Part shown: piece after piece, positions 37,897-46,015 of the stretch
Position numbering within the stretch: the stretch's first letter is position 1
Layout: each line of letters starts with the position of its first letter
Source: Alteromonas sp. M12
GTDB lineage: Bacteria > Pseudomonadota > Gammaproteobacteria > Enterobacterales > Alteromonadaceae
Assembly: GCF_037478005.1 (NCBI RefSeq)
Contig: NZ_CP144164.1
Span: 1,364,001 to 1,428,000, forward strand
Length of the DNA stretch: 64,000 nt
Direction: 5' to 3'
Notes under the pieces: model-generated
Told to the model about the DNA's origin: nothing
What the model saw: the letters and a program-made list of their open reading frames with translations, nothing else
Database searches by the model: none
Position numbers and translations under genes: made by a program

Positions 37897-38679
37897 GTGA
37901 TAGTTTGGGCTGTTGCTAACCAAAAAGGTGGAGTTGGAAAAACCACCACGACTGTCACTTTAGGTGGAATTTTGGCACAACAAGGGAAACGTGTTCTATT
38001 GGTTGACACGGATCCGCAAGCATCTTTGAGCTATTATTTTGGTGTGGATGCTGAGGAGTTGTCGCATAGTGTCCATGATGTTTTTATTGCTGGTGACGGG
38101 TTAGACAAAGATAAAGTGTTGGATAGTTTGTGTTCGACCAAACTCGATTCGCTATTTATTTTGCCATCTTCAATGGCGCTAGCAACGTTAGATCGAACCA
38201 TGGGTACTAGGCCTGGCATGGGTCTGATATTAAAAAAAGCATTTGCAAAAATTGAAGATGAATTTGATTATGTTTTAATTGATTGTCCTCCTGTATTAGG
38301 TGTATTGATGGTGAATGCTGTAGCCGCATGTGACAAATTAATAGTGCCAGTGCAAACCGAGTTTCTTGCGCTTAAAGGGTTGCAGCGAATGATGCATACA
38401 TTAAAAATTATGTCGAGGTCGCAAAAACGCGATTTTGATTATATTATTGTACCTACAATGTATGATAAGCGTGTTAACGCGGCGTCAGATGCATATAAAG
38501 ATCTGTGCGATAATAACAAAGGCAGAGTTTGGTCTGGCATCATTCCTGTTGATACGCGCTTTCGAGACGCGAGTCAGGCACAATCTCCTCCGTCGTTATT
38601 TAGTCCTAAAACCCGAGGCGTTTTTGCGTATAAAAATTTATTGTCGCAACTTCAAACTAAAGTCGATTACATCACATGA
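37897..38679 (+). CDS. parC: ParA-like ATPase ParC, polar positioning of chemotaxis arrays
   Basis: ParC of vibrios places chemotaxis arrays at the old pole and distributes them at division. This 260-residue ParA/Soj-type protein starts with GTG and has the deviant Walker A NQKGGVGKTTTTVTLGG, LLVDTDPQASLSYYFG and LIDCPPVLGVLMVNA. Its place between cheB and a CheW-like gene, and the four-base overlap with the next gene, match the Vibrio cheB-parC-parP-cheW order. It is not a plasmid partition gene. Confidence 0.9.
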   Translation: MIVWAVANQKGGVGKTTTTVTLGGILAQQGKRVLLVDTDPQASLSYYFGVDAEELSHSVHDVFIAGDGLDKDKVLDSLCSTKLDSLFILPSSMALATLDRTMGTRPGMGLILKKAFAKIEDEFDYVLIDCPPVLGVLMVNAVAACDKLIVPVQTEFLALKGLQRMMHTLKIMSRSQKRDFDYIIVPTMYDKRVNAASDAYKDLCDNNKGRVWSGIIPVDTRFRDASQAQSPPSLFSPKTRGVFAYKNLLSQLQTKVDYIT

Positions 38680-39392
38680 GTAAAGGTACCTTTGCAAAAG
38701 AAGACGTTGTAGAAGATTATCTAACATCATTACTGACTGAAGAGGTAGAAGAGGATAGGGAGCAACTCGAAAGTGTTGCTAAGCTCTTGGCCACAGCAGA
38801 TGTTGCGGCCGTTCAAGAATCCCTTGAAGAGCCGACTTTCTGCGAACCGAATCCGTTGCCGGAAATTAAAGAAACCAGTGTTTTGGTCGAAAATAAAGAG
38901 TCTTCGTCAGTCAAGGCAAAGGAAGTTGAAGCGTCTTTTATTCCGACTAAAGATTTTCAAGCACTATTTTTTGAAGTGGCAGGATTAACCTTAGCATTAC
39001 CTTTAACTGAGTTAGGCGGCATACATAAAATCCAAAAAGTAGGCCCCTTGTTTGGTAAACCTAAATGGTTTAAAGGTGTTATGCTGCATAGAGATGAAAA
39101 ATTAAGCGTTGTTGATACCGCATTGTGGGTAATGCCTGAAAAATATAATGATGAACTGGCAGAATCATTAAATTATCAATATCTTATTATGCTAGATTCA
39201 AGTGGCTGGGGATTGGCTTGCGAACGTTTGATTACCACATCGACGTTAGCACCCACTGATGTGAAGTGGCGAAAAGCGAATAATAAACGCCCTTGGCTGG
39301 CTGGCATGGTAAAAGATAAAATGTGTGCACTTGTTAATGTGAAGCAGTTGATTAAATTGCTCGACAAGGGCCAAAATAGCAATGATAAGTAG
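38676..39392 (+). CDS. parP: CheW-domain protein ParP
   Basis: ParP links ParC to the array and stabilises CheA at the pole. The 238-residue protein has a variable acidic N-terminal part (about residues 1-85) and a C-terminal CheW-like domain (FEVAGLTLALPLTELGGIHK, YLIMLDSSGWGLACERL, RPWLAGMVKDKMCALVNV). The domain corresponds to the array integration and formation region of ParP. It overlaps parC by four bases and precedes cheW. Identification rests on position and architecture. Confidence 0.85.
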   Translation: MSKGTFAKEDVVEDYLTSLLTEEVEEDREQLESVAKLLATADVAAVQESLEEPTFCEPNPLPEIKETSVLVENKESSSVKAKEVEASFIPTKDFQALFFEVAGLTLALPLTELGGIHKIQKVGPLFGKPKWFKGVMLHRDEKLSVVDTALWVMPEKYNDELAESLNYQYLIMLDSSGWGLACERLITTSTLAPTDVKWRKANNKRPWLAGMVKDKMCALVNVKQLIKLLDKGQNSNDK

Positions 39393-39417
39393 ACGCAGCT
39401 TGTAGGGAGCGAGTCAT

Positions 39418-39912
39418 ATGAGTGATGAAAGAAGTACTAAAAATGTAGCCGCCGATAGCAACGATGAAGTACTGCAATGGGTAACATATCGATTAGGTGA
39501 CGAAACCTACGGAATTAATGTTATGCAAGTACAAGAAGTACTTAGGCATACAGAAATCGCTCCTGTTCCCGGTGCACCAGATTATGTGCTTGGTATTATC
39601 AATTTGCGGGGCAATGTTGTAACTGTGATTGATACTCGAACTCGTTTTGGTCTTCCACCCCATGACATCACTGACAGCACCCGTATAGTCATTATTGAGT
39701 CTGAAGAACAAGTGGTGGGCATTTTGGTTGATAGTGTCGCTGAAGTTGTTTACCTACGTTCTTCTGAAATTGATAGCGCACCCAATGTTGGCACCGAAGA
39801 AAGTGCTAAATTTATTCAAGGTGTCAGTAATCGTGACGGCGAATTGCTTATATTAGTAGATTTAAATAAATTGCTAAGTGATGAAGAGTGGGACGAAATT
39901 AGTGGATTATAA
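39418..39912 (+). CDS. cheW: chemotaxis adaptor CheW
   Basis: CheW couples CheA to chemoreceptors. The 164-residue protein contains VTYRLGDETYGINVMQVQEV, PGAPDYVLGIINLRGNVVTV and VGILVDSVAEVVYLRSSEI, the standard CheW segments. It lies 25 bases after parP with a GGGAGCGAG-type ribosome-binding site, as the canonical adaptor of the operon. Confidence 0.95.
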   Translation: MSDERSTKNVAADSNDEVLQWVTYRLGDETYGINVMQVQEVLRHTEIAPVPGAPDYVLGIINLRGNVVTVIDTRTRFGLPPHDITDSTRIVIIESEEQVVGILVDSVAEVVYLRSSEIDSAPNVGTEESAKFIQGVSNRDGELLILVDLNKLLSDEEWDEISGL

Positions 39913-39944
39913 TTCGTTTGATTTTGTGTAAAAGGCATACCTAA

Positions 39945-40355
39945 ATGCTTACTTGGCAATATGCATCCATCGCAACGTTGGTGTTTTTGGTTATTCTGAT
40001 TGGCATCGTTACTTACGTTTTTGCTAATCGAGATAAAAAAAACAAGCAGCGTGTCGAGGAGTTAATGCTGCAAATTCACACTCTACAACAGCAAATTTCA
40101 CACGCACAAGAAGAGTTGCATGAAGTGCGCTCCGGAGCCATGGGTGTTGCAGCGAAAGTAAAGGATTTAGTGCTTAAAATCGGATTGATGCAAGATAAGT
40201 TAGAAGAAATTGAGTATCTAGATCCAGAAACTAAATTGTATTCCCAAGCTGCTAAAATGGCCGACGCAGGCGCAAGCGTAGAAGAACTTATGCGAGAATG
40301 TGAGCTTCCACGGGCAGAAGCTGAATTGTTAATTGCGGTGAAAAAATCCCAGTAA
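39945..40355 (+). CDS. DUF2802 family membrane-anchored protein
   Basis: A 136-residue protein with one N-terminal membrane segment (TLVFLVILIGIVTYVFA), a coiled-coil stretch (about residues 38-75, repeated glutamine/leucine) and a C-terminal helix pair (SVEELMRECELPRAEAELLI) that resembles a helix-turn-helix. The family is regularly the last gene of this flagellar-chemotaxis operon in Vibrio and Alteromonas relatives, but its role is not established. A link to pole or array organisation is inferred from position only. Confidence 0.85.
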   Translation: MLTWQYASIATLVFLVILIGIVTYVFANRDKKNKQRVEELMLQIHTLQQQISHAQEELHEVRSGAMGVAAKVKDLVLKIGLMQDKLEEIEYLDPETKLYSQAAKMADAGASVEELMRECELPRAEAELLIAVKKSQ

Positions 40356-40556
40356 AATTTCCCTAACCTCTGTTATCGGCATTTATTCCAATCTACTCTT
40401 AAAAACCTTTTCCCTTGTCGTGGTTGTTGGTTTATGGGATAACTAATCAATGTGTTGTGTAATATCAGCAGATTACCTTTATCGTTGATAAGTTGATTTA
40501 ACATGGTGTTATTCCGCTATGCCGTCACTAATATTCCTCTAATGAGATATACATTT

Positions 40557-41585
40557 ATGAAAACCACTGTTTTACACCTACTGGCTTTTTTAATGGCTGT
40601 TCAATTCACCCTGGTGCCATTGGTAGCAACAGGTACTGAGGCCCAAAGCAGCACAAATATCACAGAGCCTTTTGGTCCACCTGAACAGGAATTAATGGTC
40701 GAAGTCGAAGGCGGTAAAGTGTATGTCCGGCTAAATGGCCTGTCTCACAGTGATGCTTATCCTGTTATTTTTGTTCATGGAGGGCCTGGTGGCGCACATA
40801 ACGGCTTTGCTGAAATGCTGGGGCTGGCGAATGAGCGTATGGTTATAATGTATGATCAGCTCGACAGTGGTAAATCTGAACAGCCTAACAATCCCGAAAA
40901 TTGGCGAGTTGAACGCTTTGTTGAATCATTGGATAAAATACGCCTAGCACTTAAAATTGAACGCTGGCATGTGGTTGGACATAGTTGGGGCTCTGCGCTG
41001 GCCCTCGAATATACGGCTAAATACCCGCAGCATACTGTCTCCACAGTTTTGGGGGGGACATTTATCTCTACGCCGCACTGGATCATGGATGCCAACTTGC
41101 TTGTAAAAGCAGCCCCGGAAACAATAAGAGAAACCCTTAAACAATGTGAATCTGACTCGCCTCCGAAAAAAGATATTTGTGATAATGCCTATACCGTTTT
41201 GTATTCACCTTATTACCAGCCTAAACCACCCACTGAAGCGGCTTTAGCGTACTACGAAAACGTTGGTGGAAAAGGGTTTAATCCGCTTATTTATAATCAA
41301 ATGTGGGGACCAAGTGAGTTTTCTTCTACAGGTGTGCTTAAACACTACGATGCCACCCATTTATTGACTGAGATTGATGGCAGCCGCACTCTTTTTATGA
41401 TTGGCCAATATGACTCGGCGCGCATTGATACCGTGCAAGACTATATCAAACTGACGTCGGGTGCTGAACTGGCTGTGGTGCCAGGAGGAGCACATGGCTT
41501 CTATTCTGATCGGCCGATAATTACCCAAGCCATATTAAAAGACTGGCTTACTCGAAAAGATACTGCTTTTGAAATAAATAGATAA
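40557..41585 (+). CDS. secreted alpha/beta hydrolase, proline iminopeptidase-like
   Basis: A 342-residue S33-family hydrolase with a signal peptide (KTTVLHLLAFLMAVQFTLV then PLVATG). Motifs are the oxyanion loop HGGPGGAHN, YDQLDSGKS, the nucleophile GHSWGSALALEY, and the terminal aspartate and histidine near GQYDSARID and VPGGAHGFYSD. Proline iminopeptidases release N-terminal proline from peptides; substrate cannot be fixed by sequence. I prefer the ATG at 40557, since the segment upstream is not signal-like. It stands alone between the chemotaxis operon and a HAD gene. Confidence 0.85.
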   Translation: MKTTVLHLLAFLMAVQFTLVPLVATGTEAQSSTNITEPFGPPEQELMVEVEGGKVYVRLNGLSHSDAYPVIFVHGGPGGAHNGFAEMLGLANERMVIMYDQLDSGKSEQPNNPENWRVERFVESLDKIRLALKIERWHVVGHSWGSALALEYTAKYPQHTVSTVLGGTFISTPHWIMDANLLVKAAPETIRETLKQCESDSPPKKDICDNAYTVLYSPYYQPKPPTEAALAYYENVGGKGFNPLIYNQMWGPSEFSSTGVLKHYDATHLLTEIDGSRTLFMIGQYDSARIDTVQDYIKLTSGAELAVVPGGAHGFYSDRPIITQAILKDWLTRKDTAFEINR

Positions 41586-41669
41586 AACGTCTTTTTAAAC
41601 AAGTGCATTTTACAAAAAAGTTTTAACACTGGCATTATTAGGTTAGGTGAAACAAAGGTCGGTGTTGTT

Positions 41670-41741
41670 ATTCGCTCATATCAGCTTAGTTGAAGGAAAA
41701 AGGTCTATTCATTCAAACTGTAATATCTGATATGAGCGAAT
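41670..41741. repeat. 72-bp hairpin element between convergent genes
   Basis: ATTCGCTCATATCAG (41670-41684) and CTGATATGAGCGAAT (41727-41741) are a perfect 15-bp inverted repeat separated by 42 bases. AGTTGAA and TTCAAACT inside can extend the stem. No T run follows on either strand, so a simple terminator is unlikely. It could be a REP-like or miniature mobile repeat, but only one copy is in this window. Confidence 0.7.
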
Positions 41742-41807
41742 GTTATCAGTGCCTATTAACACCCATTGTTGAATAATTCAGATTGCTCATTTGCATTATT
41801 GACGTTT

Positions 41808-42569
41808 TTATTTTGATTCCAAAATCGTTACCAGTTGCTGCAGATCTTCAACAATATAATCTGGCTTTTCAGCAAGTGGATAGAGTGCTTTGCCTTTACG
41901 GGCAATAAACGCGGTCTGCATGCCTGCGGCTTTAGCTCCCGCCACATCCCAGCCATGGGCGGCAACCATCAATGTTTCTTCAGGTTTTACCCCTAAGGTT
42001 TCTAATGCCCATGCATATGATCTTAAGTCAGGTTTGTAGATTTTAATATCTTCGATGCTTAGACGTTTATCAAAAAACTCGGTTAAACCGGCATTCTTGA
42101 ACTGTGTCTCTACTCCCTTGTTGGATGAATTAGTTAAGCTGACGAGCATGTAGCCTTCGGCTTTTAATGCGGCTAAACCTGCTTTCACATCGGGATGAGG
42201 TGGCAACGATAACAACGGGGTTTTAATTGCTGTTAAGGCCTGCTCTTCGGTAATCTCGATATTGTTACTCTCTGCAACCATCATCAATGCTGCGACGCCA
42301 ATTTTACCAAAATCATGATATTCGCCCGTCACAGTGGTGACCAGTGAATGATGCAGCATAGTTGAAAACCACAAGCTGATTAAATCGTCGTTTCCATCCA
42401 ATGCTTTTGCAATGGATGTGCGCATGGATTCCAGATCAAGCAAGGTCTCATTAACATCAAAAACAATGATCTTAGGTTTGCTTGCGCCTTGGCTGTTAAA
42501 GCTCACACCAACTAAAACTAGGCTCAATAGTAAAAAACGGAAGTATTGGGATAACACTTTAAAATACAT
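41808..42569 (-). CDS. haloacid dehalogenase type II, exported
   Basis: A 253-residue HAD-superfamily protein. It has the nucleophile motif IIVFDVNETLLDLESMR, motif II SLTNSS, and motif III lysine and aspartates around YKPDLRSYAWAL and VAAHGWDVAGAKAAGMQTAF. These are diagnostic of L-2-haloacid dehalogenases. It begins with a signal peptide (FRFLLLSLVLVGVSFNSQGA), so it is predicted periplasmic, unusual for this family. It is divergent from a tetR gene and the shared region has three palindromes, suggesting control by that repressor. Confidence 0.85.
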   Translation of the reverse strand: MYFKVLSQYFRFLLLSLVLVGVSFNSQGASKPKIIVFDVNETLLDLESMRTSIAKALDGNDDLISLWFSTMLHHSLVTTVTGEYHDFGKIGVAALMMVAESNNIEITEEQALTAIKTPLLSLPPHPDVKAGLAALKAEGYMLVSLTNSSNKGVETQFKNAGLTEFFDKRLSIEDIKIYKPDLRSYAWALETLGVKPEETLMVAAHGWDVAGAKAAGMQTAFIARKGKALYPLAEKPDYIVEDLQQLVTILESK

Positions 42570-42674
42570 GGATACTCGCTACATTAATTTAGGTGGGAAA
42601 TTAGTTGAACTTGGGTGATTAAATTTCACCGAAGACAACCATAATCGGTTCGAATTTAAATCTGTTGAATAATA

Positions 42675-42697
42675 TCAAGTTAAAACGATTAACTTGA
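42675..42697. promoter_or_regulatory. palindrome in the HAD/tetR control region
   Basis: TCAAGTTAA and TTAACTTGA form a perfect 9-bp inverted repeat around AACGA. It lies in the divergent HAD-tetR gap and differs in sequence from the two palindromes nearer tetR, so it may bind a different protein or a different promoter region. Confidence 0.45.
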
Positions 42698-42717
42698 TTA
42701 GCGCAATATATCTGGCT

Positions 42718-42756
42718 TTGAACAATCGTTCAAGTTAATATTGAACAGTTGTTCAA
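42718..42756. promoter_or_regulatory. tandem TetR-type operators
   Basis: Two 16-bp palindromes share the arms TTGAAC and GTTCAA: one with AATC in the middle (42718-42733), one with AGTT (42741-42756). Their centres are 23 bp apart. The second lies just before the tetR ribosome-binding site AAGGAGG, a position expected for autorepression. Confidence 0.75.
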
Positions 42757-42769
42757 AAGGAGGTTGTAA

Positions 42770-43369
42770 GTGGCAAGTAATACAAAATTTAACCGAGATG
42801 AAGTGATTGATAAAGCCCTACAACTTTATTGGAATCGAGGCTTTCATGGCACTTCCATGCGCACATTACAGAATGAAATTGATATGCGTCCAGGCAGTAT
42901 TTATGCAGCATTTGGTAGCAAAGAAGGTTTATTTAAACAAGCGCTTATTCGTTACACCCAGATAGGGTCAGAGCATCTTAAACAATGTCGCAACAAAGCT
43001 ACCTCTCCGCTGGCGGCACTCAAAATGTTTATGCTACACAGAGTCGCTGAAAATCAAATGTCTTCTCCTTGCAGTATTTGTTTATTGGCTAAAACGATAG
43101 CAGAGTTAACCGATGATAATTCGGAGTTATTAGAACAAGCCAGAATGTCATTAAAAGCCATGGAAAGCAGTTTTGAGTCACTGATTATTGAAGCGCAATC
43201 TTTAGGGGAGTTAGATAAAAATTATCACAGTAAAAACATTGCTCGCCATGTACAGATTAACTTTTCAGGACTTCGAACTTATATAAGAGTGTATGGTGGA
43301 CAAGTGCCGACCGAGGAAATCATTGACGGTATATTTTCACCTTTTATTTCACACAAGTCATTACATTAG
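42770..43369 (+). CDS. TetR/AcrR family transcriptional regulator
   Basis: A 199-residue repressor starting at GTG behind AAGGAGG. The DNA-binding domain is NRDEVIDKALQLYWNRGFHG, then TSMRTLQNEIDMRPGSIYAA and FGSKEGLFKQAL; the C-terminal ligand domain resembles TetR_C subfamilies (SSPCSICLLAKTIAELTDDN). Such regulators often respond to electrophiles or aromatic compounds, but the ligand cannot be read. Two operator-like palindromes precede it and the divergent haloacid dehalogenase is the likely target. Confidence 0.92.
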   Translation: MASNTKFNRDEVIDKALQLYWNRGFHGTSMRTLQNEIDMRPGSIYAAFGSKEGLFKQALIRYTQIGSEHLKQCRNKATSPLAALKMFMLHRVAENQMSSPCSICLLAKTIAELTDDNSELLEQARMSLKAMESSFESLIIEAQSLGELDKNYHSKNIARHVQINFSGLRTYIRVYGGQVPTEEIIDGIFSPFISHKSLH

Positions 43370-43468
43370 AGGCTTGTTTTCAAAAGCCTATATGAAAACC
43401 AAGGAATGGGAATTTTCCTGATCCGCTAATTTATAATTCGTTTCACTTAACTTTTTCAATAAATATAC

Positions 43469-43500
43469 GATATACTACGTTTTGTAGCATAACGTATATC
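43469..43500. promoter_or_regulatory. palindromic operator candidate upstream of the parD-like gene
   Basis: GATATAC (43469-43475) and GTATATC (43494-43500) are perfect inverted arms; a smaller TAC/GTA repeat lies inside. The site overlaps where the promoter should be, 11 bases before the ATG, as in self-repressed ParD-type operons. Confidence 0.5.
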
Positions 43501-43511
43501 CGGGGGAAGGT

Positions 43512-43718
43512 ATGGGCATAGTAAAAATTTCGAATGAACTGCATGAAGAAGTTCGAAAAAATAGTGCAGTAATGGAAAGGTCAATCAATTCACAGGCTGA
43601 ATTTTGGCTGAAAATCGGGCGCTTAGCGGAGCAAAATCCAACTTTAACTTACGAACAAATTCTGCAGCGTGAAATGCGTAGTCAAAATGTCACCACAGTG
43701 AAATTAGTCAATGAGTAA
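43512..43718 (+). CDS. ParD-like family protein
   Basis: A 68-residue protein of the ParD-like family, with a predicted ribbon-helix-helix: VKISNELHEEVRKNSAVMER, then SINSQAEFWLKIGRLAEQNP. The first strand (GIVKIS) would contact DNA. No ParE, RelE or other classic toxin follows; instead it overlaps a methionine aminopeptidase gene by eight bases. It probably represses its own operon through the palindrome upstream. Whether it also binds the aminopeptidase is unknown. Confidence 0.8.
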   Translation: MGIVKISNELHEEVRKNSAVMERSINSQAEFWLKIGRLAEQNPTLTYEQILQREMRSQNVTTVKLVNE

Positions 43719-44487
43719 TATCAACATCAAGTCGCACCAAGAAATAGCATTTATGCGTGAGTCAGGAAGGCTATTAGCAAGTGTTTTTGCAGTCTTAGAT
43801 AGCTTTATAAAAGCAGGCGTGACCACCATGGAAATTAATGATTTGGTTGATGATTATATTGTAAATTCGTTGCATTCAAGGCCTGCCAGTAAAGGCCAAT
43901 ACGGTTATCAATATACGTTAAATTCATCTATCAATGAGGTTGTATGTCACGGCGTACCATCGATAGGGAAAAAGCTTAAGGAACGAGATATCGTTAACAT
44001 TGATATTACCTTAGAGAAAAATGGCTATATTGCTGACAGTAGCAAAATGTATATGATTGGCAATGTATCGCCTATTGCTAAAAAACTAGTCGATGTTACT
44101 TACCAAGCAATGTGGCAAGGCATCAAATCGGTCAAGCCTGGTAATACCCTTGGCGATATTGGGCATGCAATTCAAACACATGCAGAAAAACATGGATTCA
44201 GTGTGGTGCGCGATTATTGCGGACATGGAATAGGTCGCGAGATGCACGAAGAACCGCAGGTTTTACATATAGGAAAACCTAACTCAGGTGTTGTATTGCA
44301 AGAAGGTATGACATTTACGATTGAACCTATGATCAATCAAGGCTCATTTAAAACCAAATTGAAAAAAGATGGCTGGACGGTTATCACCAAAGATAAAAAG
44401 TTGTCAGCCCAATGGGAACACACTGTGTTAGTGACTCCAACTGGATATGAAGTGCTAACCTTACGTGATGAAGAAAAGCAATCTTAA
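43711..44487 (+). CDS. map: type I methionine aminopeptidase (accessory copy)
   Basis: The enzyme removes the initiator methionine from new proteins. The 258-residue protein retains all metal ligands: the aspartates in VNIDITLEKNG and IADSSKMY, the histidine in YCGHGIGREMHEEP, and the glutamates in FTIEPM and QWEHTVLVTP; the substrate histidine is in NEVVCHGVPS. It is therefore probably active. Housekeeping map usually precedes rpsB, so this is likely a second copy. Its start overlaps the ParD-like gene, an unusual coupling. Confidence 0.92.
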   Translation: MSNINIKSHQEIAFMRESGRLLASVFAVLDSFIKAGVTTMEINDLVDDYIVNSLHSRPASKGQYGYQYTLNSSINEVVCHGVPSIGKKLKERDIVNIDITLEKNGYIADSSKMYMIGNVSPIAKKLVDVTYQAMWQGIKSVKPGNTLGDIGHAIQTHAEKHGFSVVRDYCGHGIGREMHEEPQVLHIGKPNSGVVLQEGMTFTIEPMINQGSFKTKLKKDGWTVITKDKKLSAQWEHTVLVTPTGYEVLTLRDEEKQS

Positions 44488-44584
44488 AACTGCTATTTAG
44501 TGAGCGCCTCATATTAGTGACTTTACTTTTAACCCCAAGTTTTTTGAATAAAGTGCAGCCTAGTTACTAGGTTGCATAGGCATT

Positions 44585-46015
44585 CTAATCAGTGCTCTGC
44601 TGATTTAAGATTAATTGAAATGTAATATGTTGCATATCGCCTGTCACCGTAAGTACTGCACCAATTCCATTAGCTAGCGTTTTGGCTATTGTCAGTCCTA
44701 ACCCAAAGTTTTCGGTTGAAGTCCTGGCTGTGTCTTTTTGCCACAGTGGTTCGAACATCCCTGCAAGTTCTTCATTGTTTAAGTGGTTAATACAAATATT
44801 GCTTATATCAATCACTAGCGGGCCTTTGTTAGCGTGTTTAATAGCGACTGTCACAGTGGAGTTTTCAACGCTATGTTGCAATGCATTGGTCAGAAGGTTT
44901 GTTAATATTGACTCCAATGCAAATGCATTGGTTAGTATGCTGTGTGAATGATCCGCGCTAATTATCTGTATACGCTTTTGGTTAAGCTTAGTACTAAGTT
45001 GTTGAACTAACGATAACGGGTCAATCTCATCAGTACATTGTAAGGTTTGCACGCTATATTTATGGATCAGCATTAGATTTGAAATGATACTTTTCATTCG
45101 TTCGCTGATTTTAAGCACTTCCGGTTTAAATTCCGAGTTAAGGTTATATTCTTCAGGAAAACGAATGGCTATTTCTGCTAAGTTAATCAGCTCGGTAACT
45201 GGGGTTTTTAACTCGTGAGCAATATCGGATGTCAGCCTTTTTTCCCGAAGAAATAGAGAGTAATTTTCATTAATAAAATGATTTAAGCTTTCTACTATAG
45301 GCACTAGTTCTGAAGCTGTGTCTTTTATTCTTGAGCATTGGTTTTGTTCCGAAAATCGTATGGCTTTAATTTCTTTATTTAATTCATCGATTGGTTTTAG
45401 TGCCGAGGATACCACTCTTCTAACGGTTAACCTGATAAGTAGGGGGATAGTTATTACGGCAATGATAAAGGCTAAATCAATAAACCAGAGATAAAAGTTC
45501 AGGTTTTCAACGGAAGCTGCATAGGCGAGTAACACGGGTTTTTGAAAATCTTCGTCTGCTTGTTTGTTGTTGAGTAATTCACTTCTATATTCACTATCAA
45601 TTTGTGGGATAAAACGTGAATAGATTACCCTGCCTGAACGACCATCGGGTAATTTAATATCTTCAGATAGGATTGAATCAACAGGGATTGATTTGTAGGC
45701 TAAACTTCTTACTGTGTGCATTGTCAGTGTGTCTGAGCGCTCGAAAATATCCTCTCCATGCCATATTTGGAAGTACTCTGATTCCGTTGTACCCTCAAAC
45801 TCAGGTAAAAACTCACCGGCAAATTCGAATTCAAGACCGTCGTGATCCTCCCGTACAAATGTCATGAGCATCCCAGCCTTGTTGATCATGGAACGCTCAA
45901 ATTCGTCAGAGATCCAAGTATCTACAGTAATATCTGCAGCTAAAAGTACAATTAAAACAATGAGTGAAATAAAAAACGATAACCGTCTTGTTAGTGTTTT
46001 GCGGATGGATTTCAT
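44585..46015 (-). CDS. sensor histidine kinase, PmrB/QseC-like
   Basis: A 476-residue membrane kinase. An N-terminal membrane segment (LSFFISLIVLIVLLAADITV) and a second one near residue 180 enclose a periplasmic sensor domain. A HAMP-like region, the phospho-acceptor SDIAHELKTPVTELINLAEI, the N box LESILTNLLTNALQHS and the G box FGLGLTIAKTLANG follow. It overlaps the response regulator gene by four bases. Divergent surface-modification genes suggest it senses cationic peptides, metals or envelope state, by analogy to PmrB. Confidence 0.9.
   Translation of the reverse strand: MKSIRKTLTRRLSFFISLIVLIVLLAADITVDTWISDEFERSMINKAGMLMTFVREDHDGLEFEFAGEFLPEFEGTTESEYFQIWHGEDIFERSDTLTMHTVRSLAYKSIPVDSILSEDIKLPDGRSGRVIYSRFIPQIDSEYRSELLNNKQADEDFQKPVLLAYAASVENLNFYLWFIDLAFIIAVITIPLLIRLTVRRVVSSALKPIDELNKEIKAIRFSEQNQCSRIKDTASELVPIVESLNHFINENYSLFLREKRLTSDIAHELKTPVTELINLAEIAIRFPEEYNLNSEFKPEVLKISERMKSIISNLMLIHKYSVQTLQCTDEIDPLSLVQQLSTKLNQKRIQIISADHSHSILTNAFALESILTNLLTNALQHSVENSTVTVAIKHANKGPLVIDISNICINHLNNEELAGMFEPLWQKDTARTSTENFGLGLTIAKTLANGIGAVLTVTGDMQHITFQLILNQQSTD

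Noticed and set aside
37897..38679. Plasmid or chromosome partition parA
   Set aside because: No parB or parS-like sites; its place between cheB and parP/cheW identifies it as chemotaxis ParC.
43512..44487. Classic ParDE toxin-antitoxin locus
   Set aside because: No ParE- or RelE-like toxin is present; the partner gene is a complete methionine aminopeptidase.
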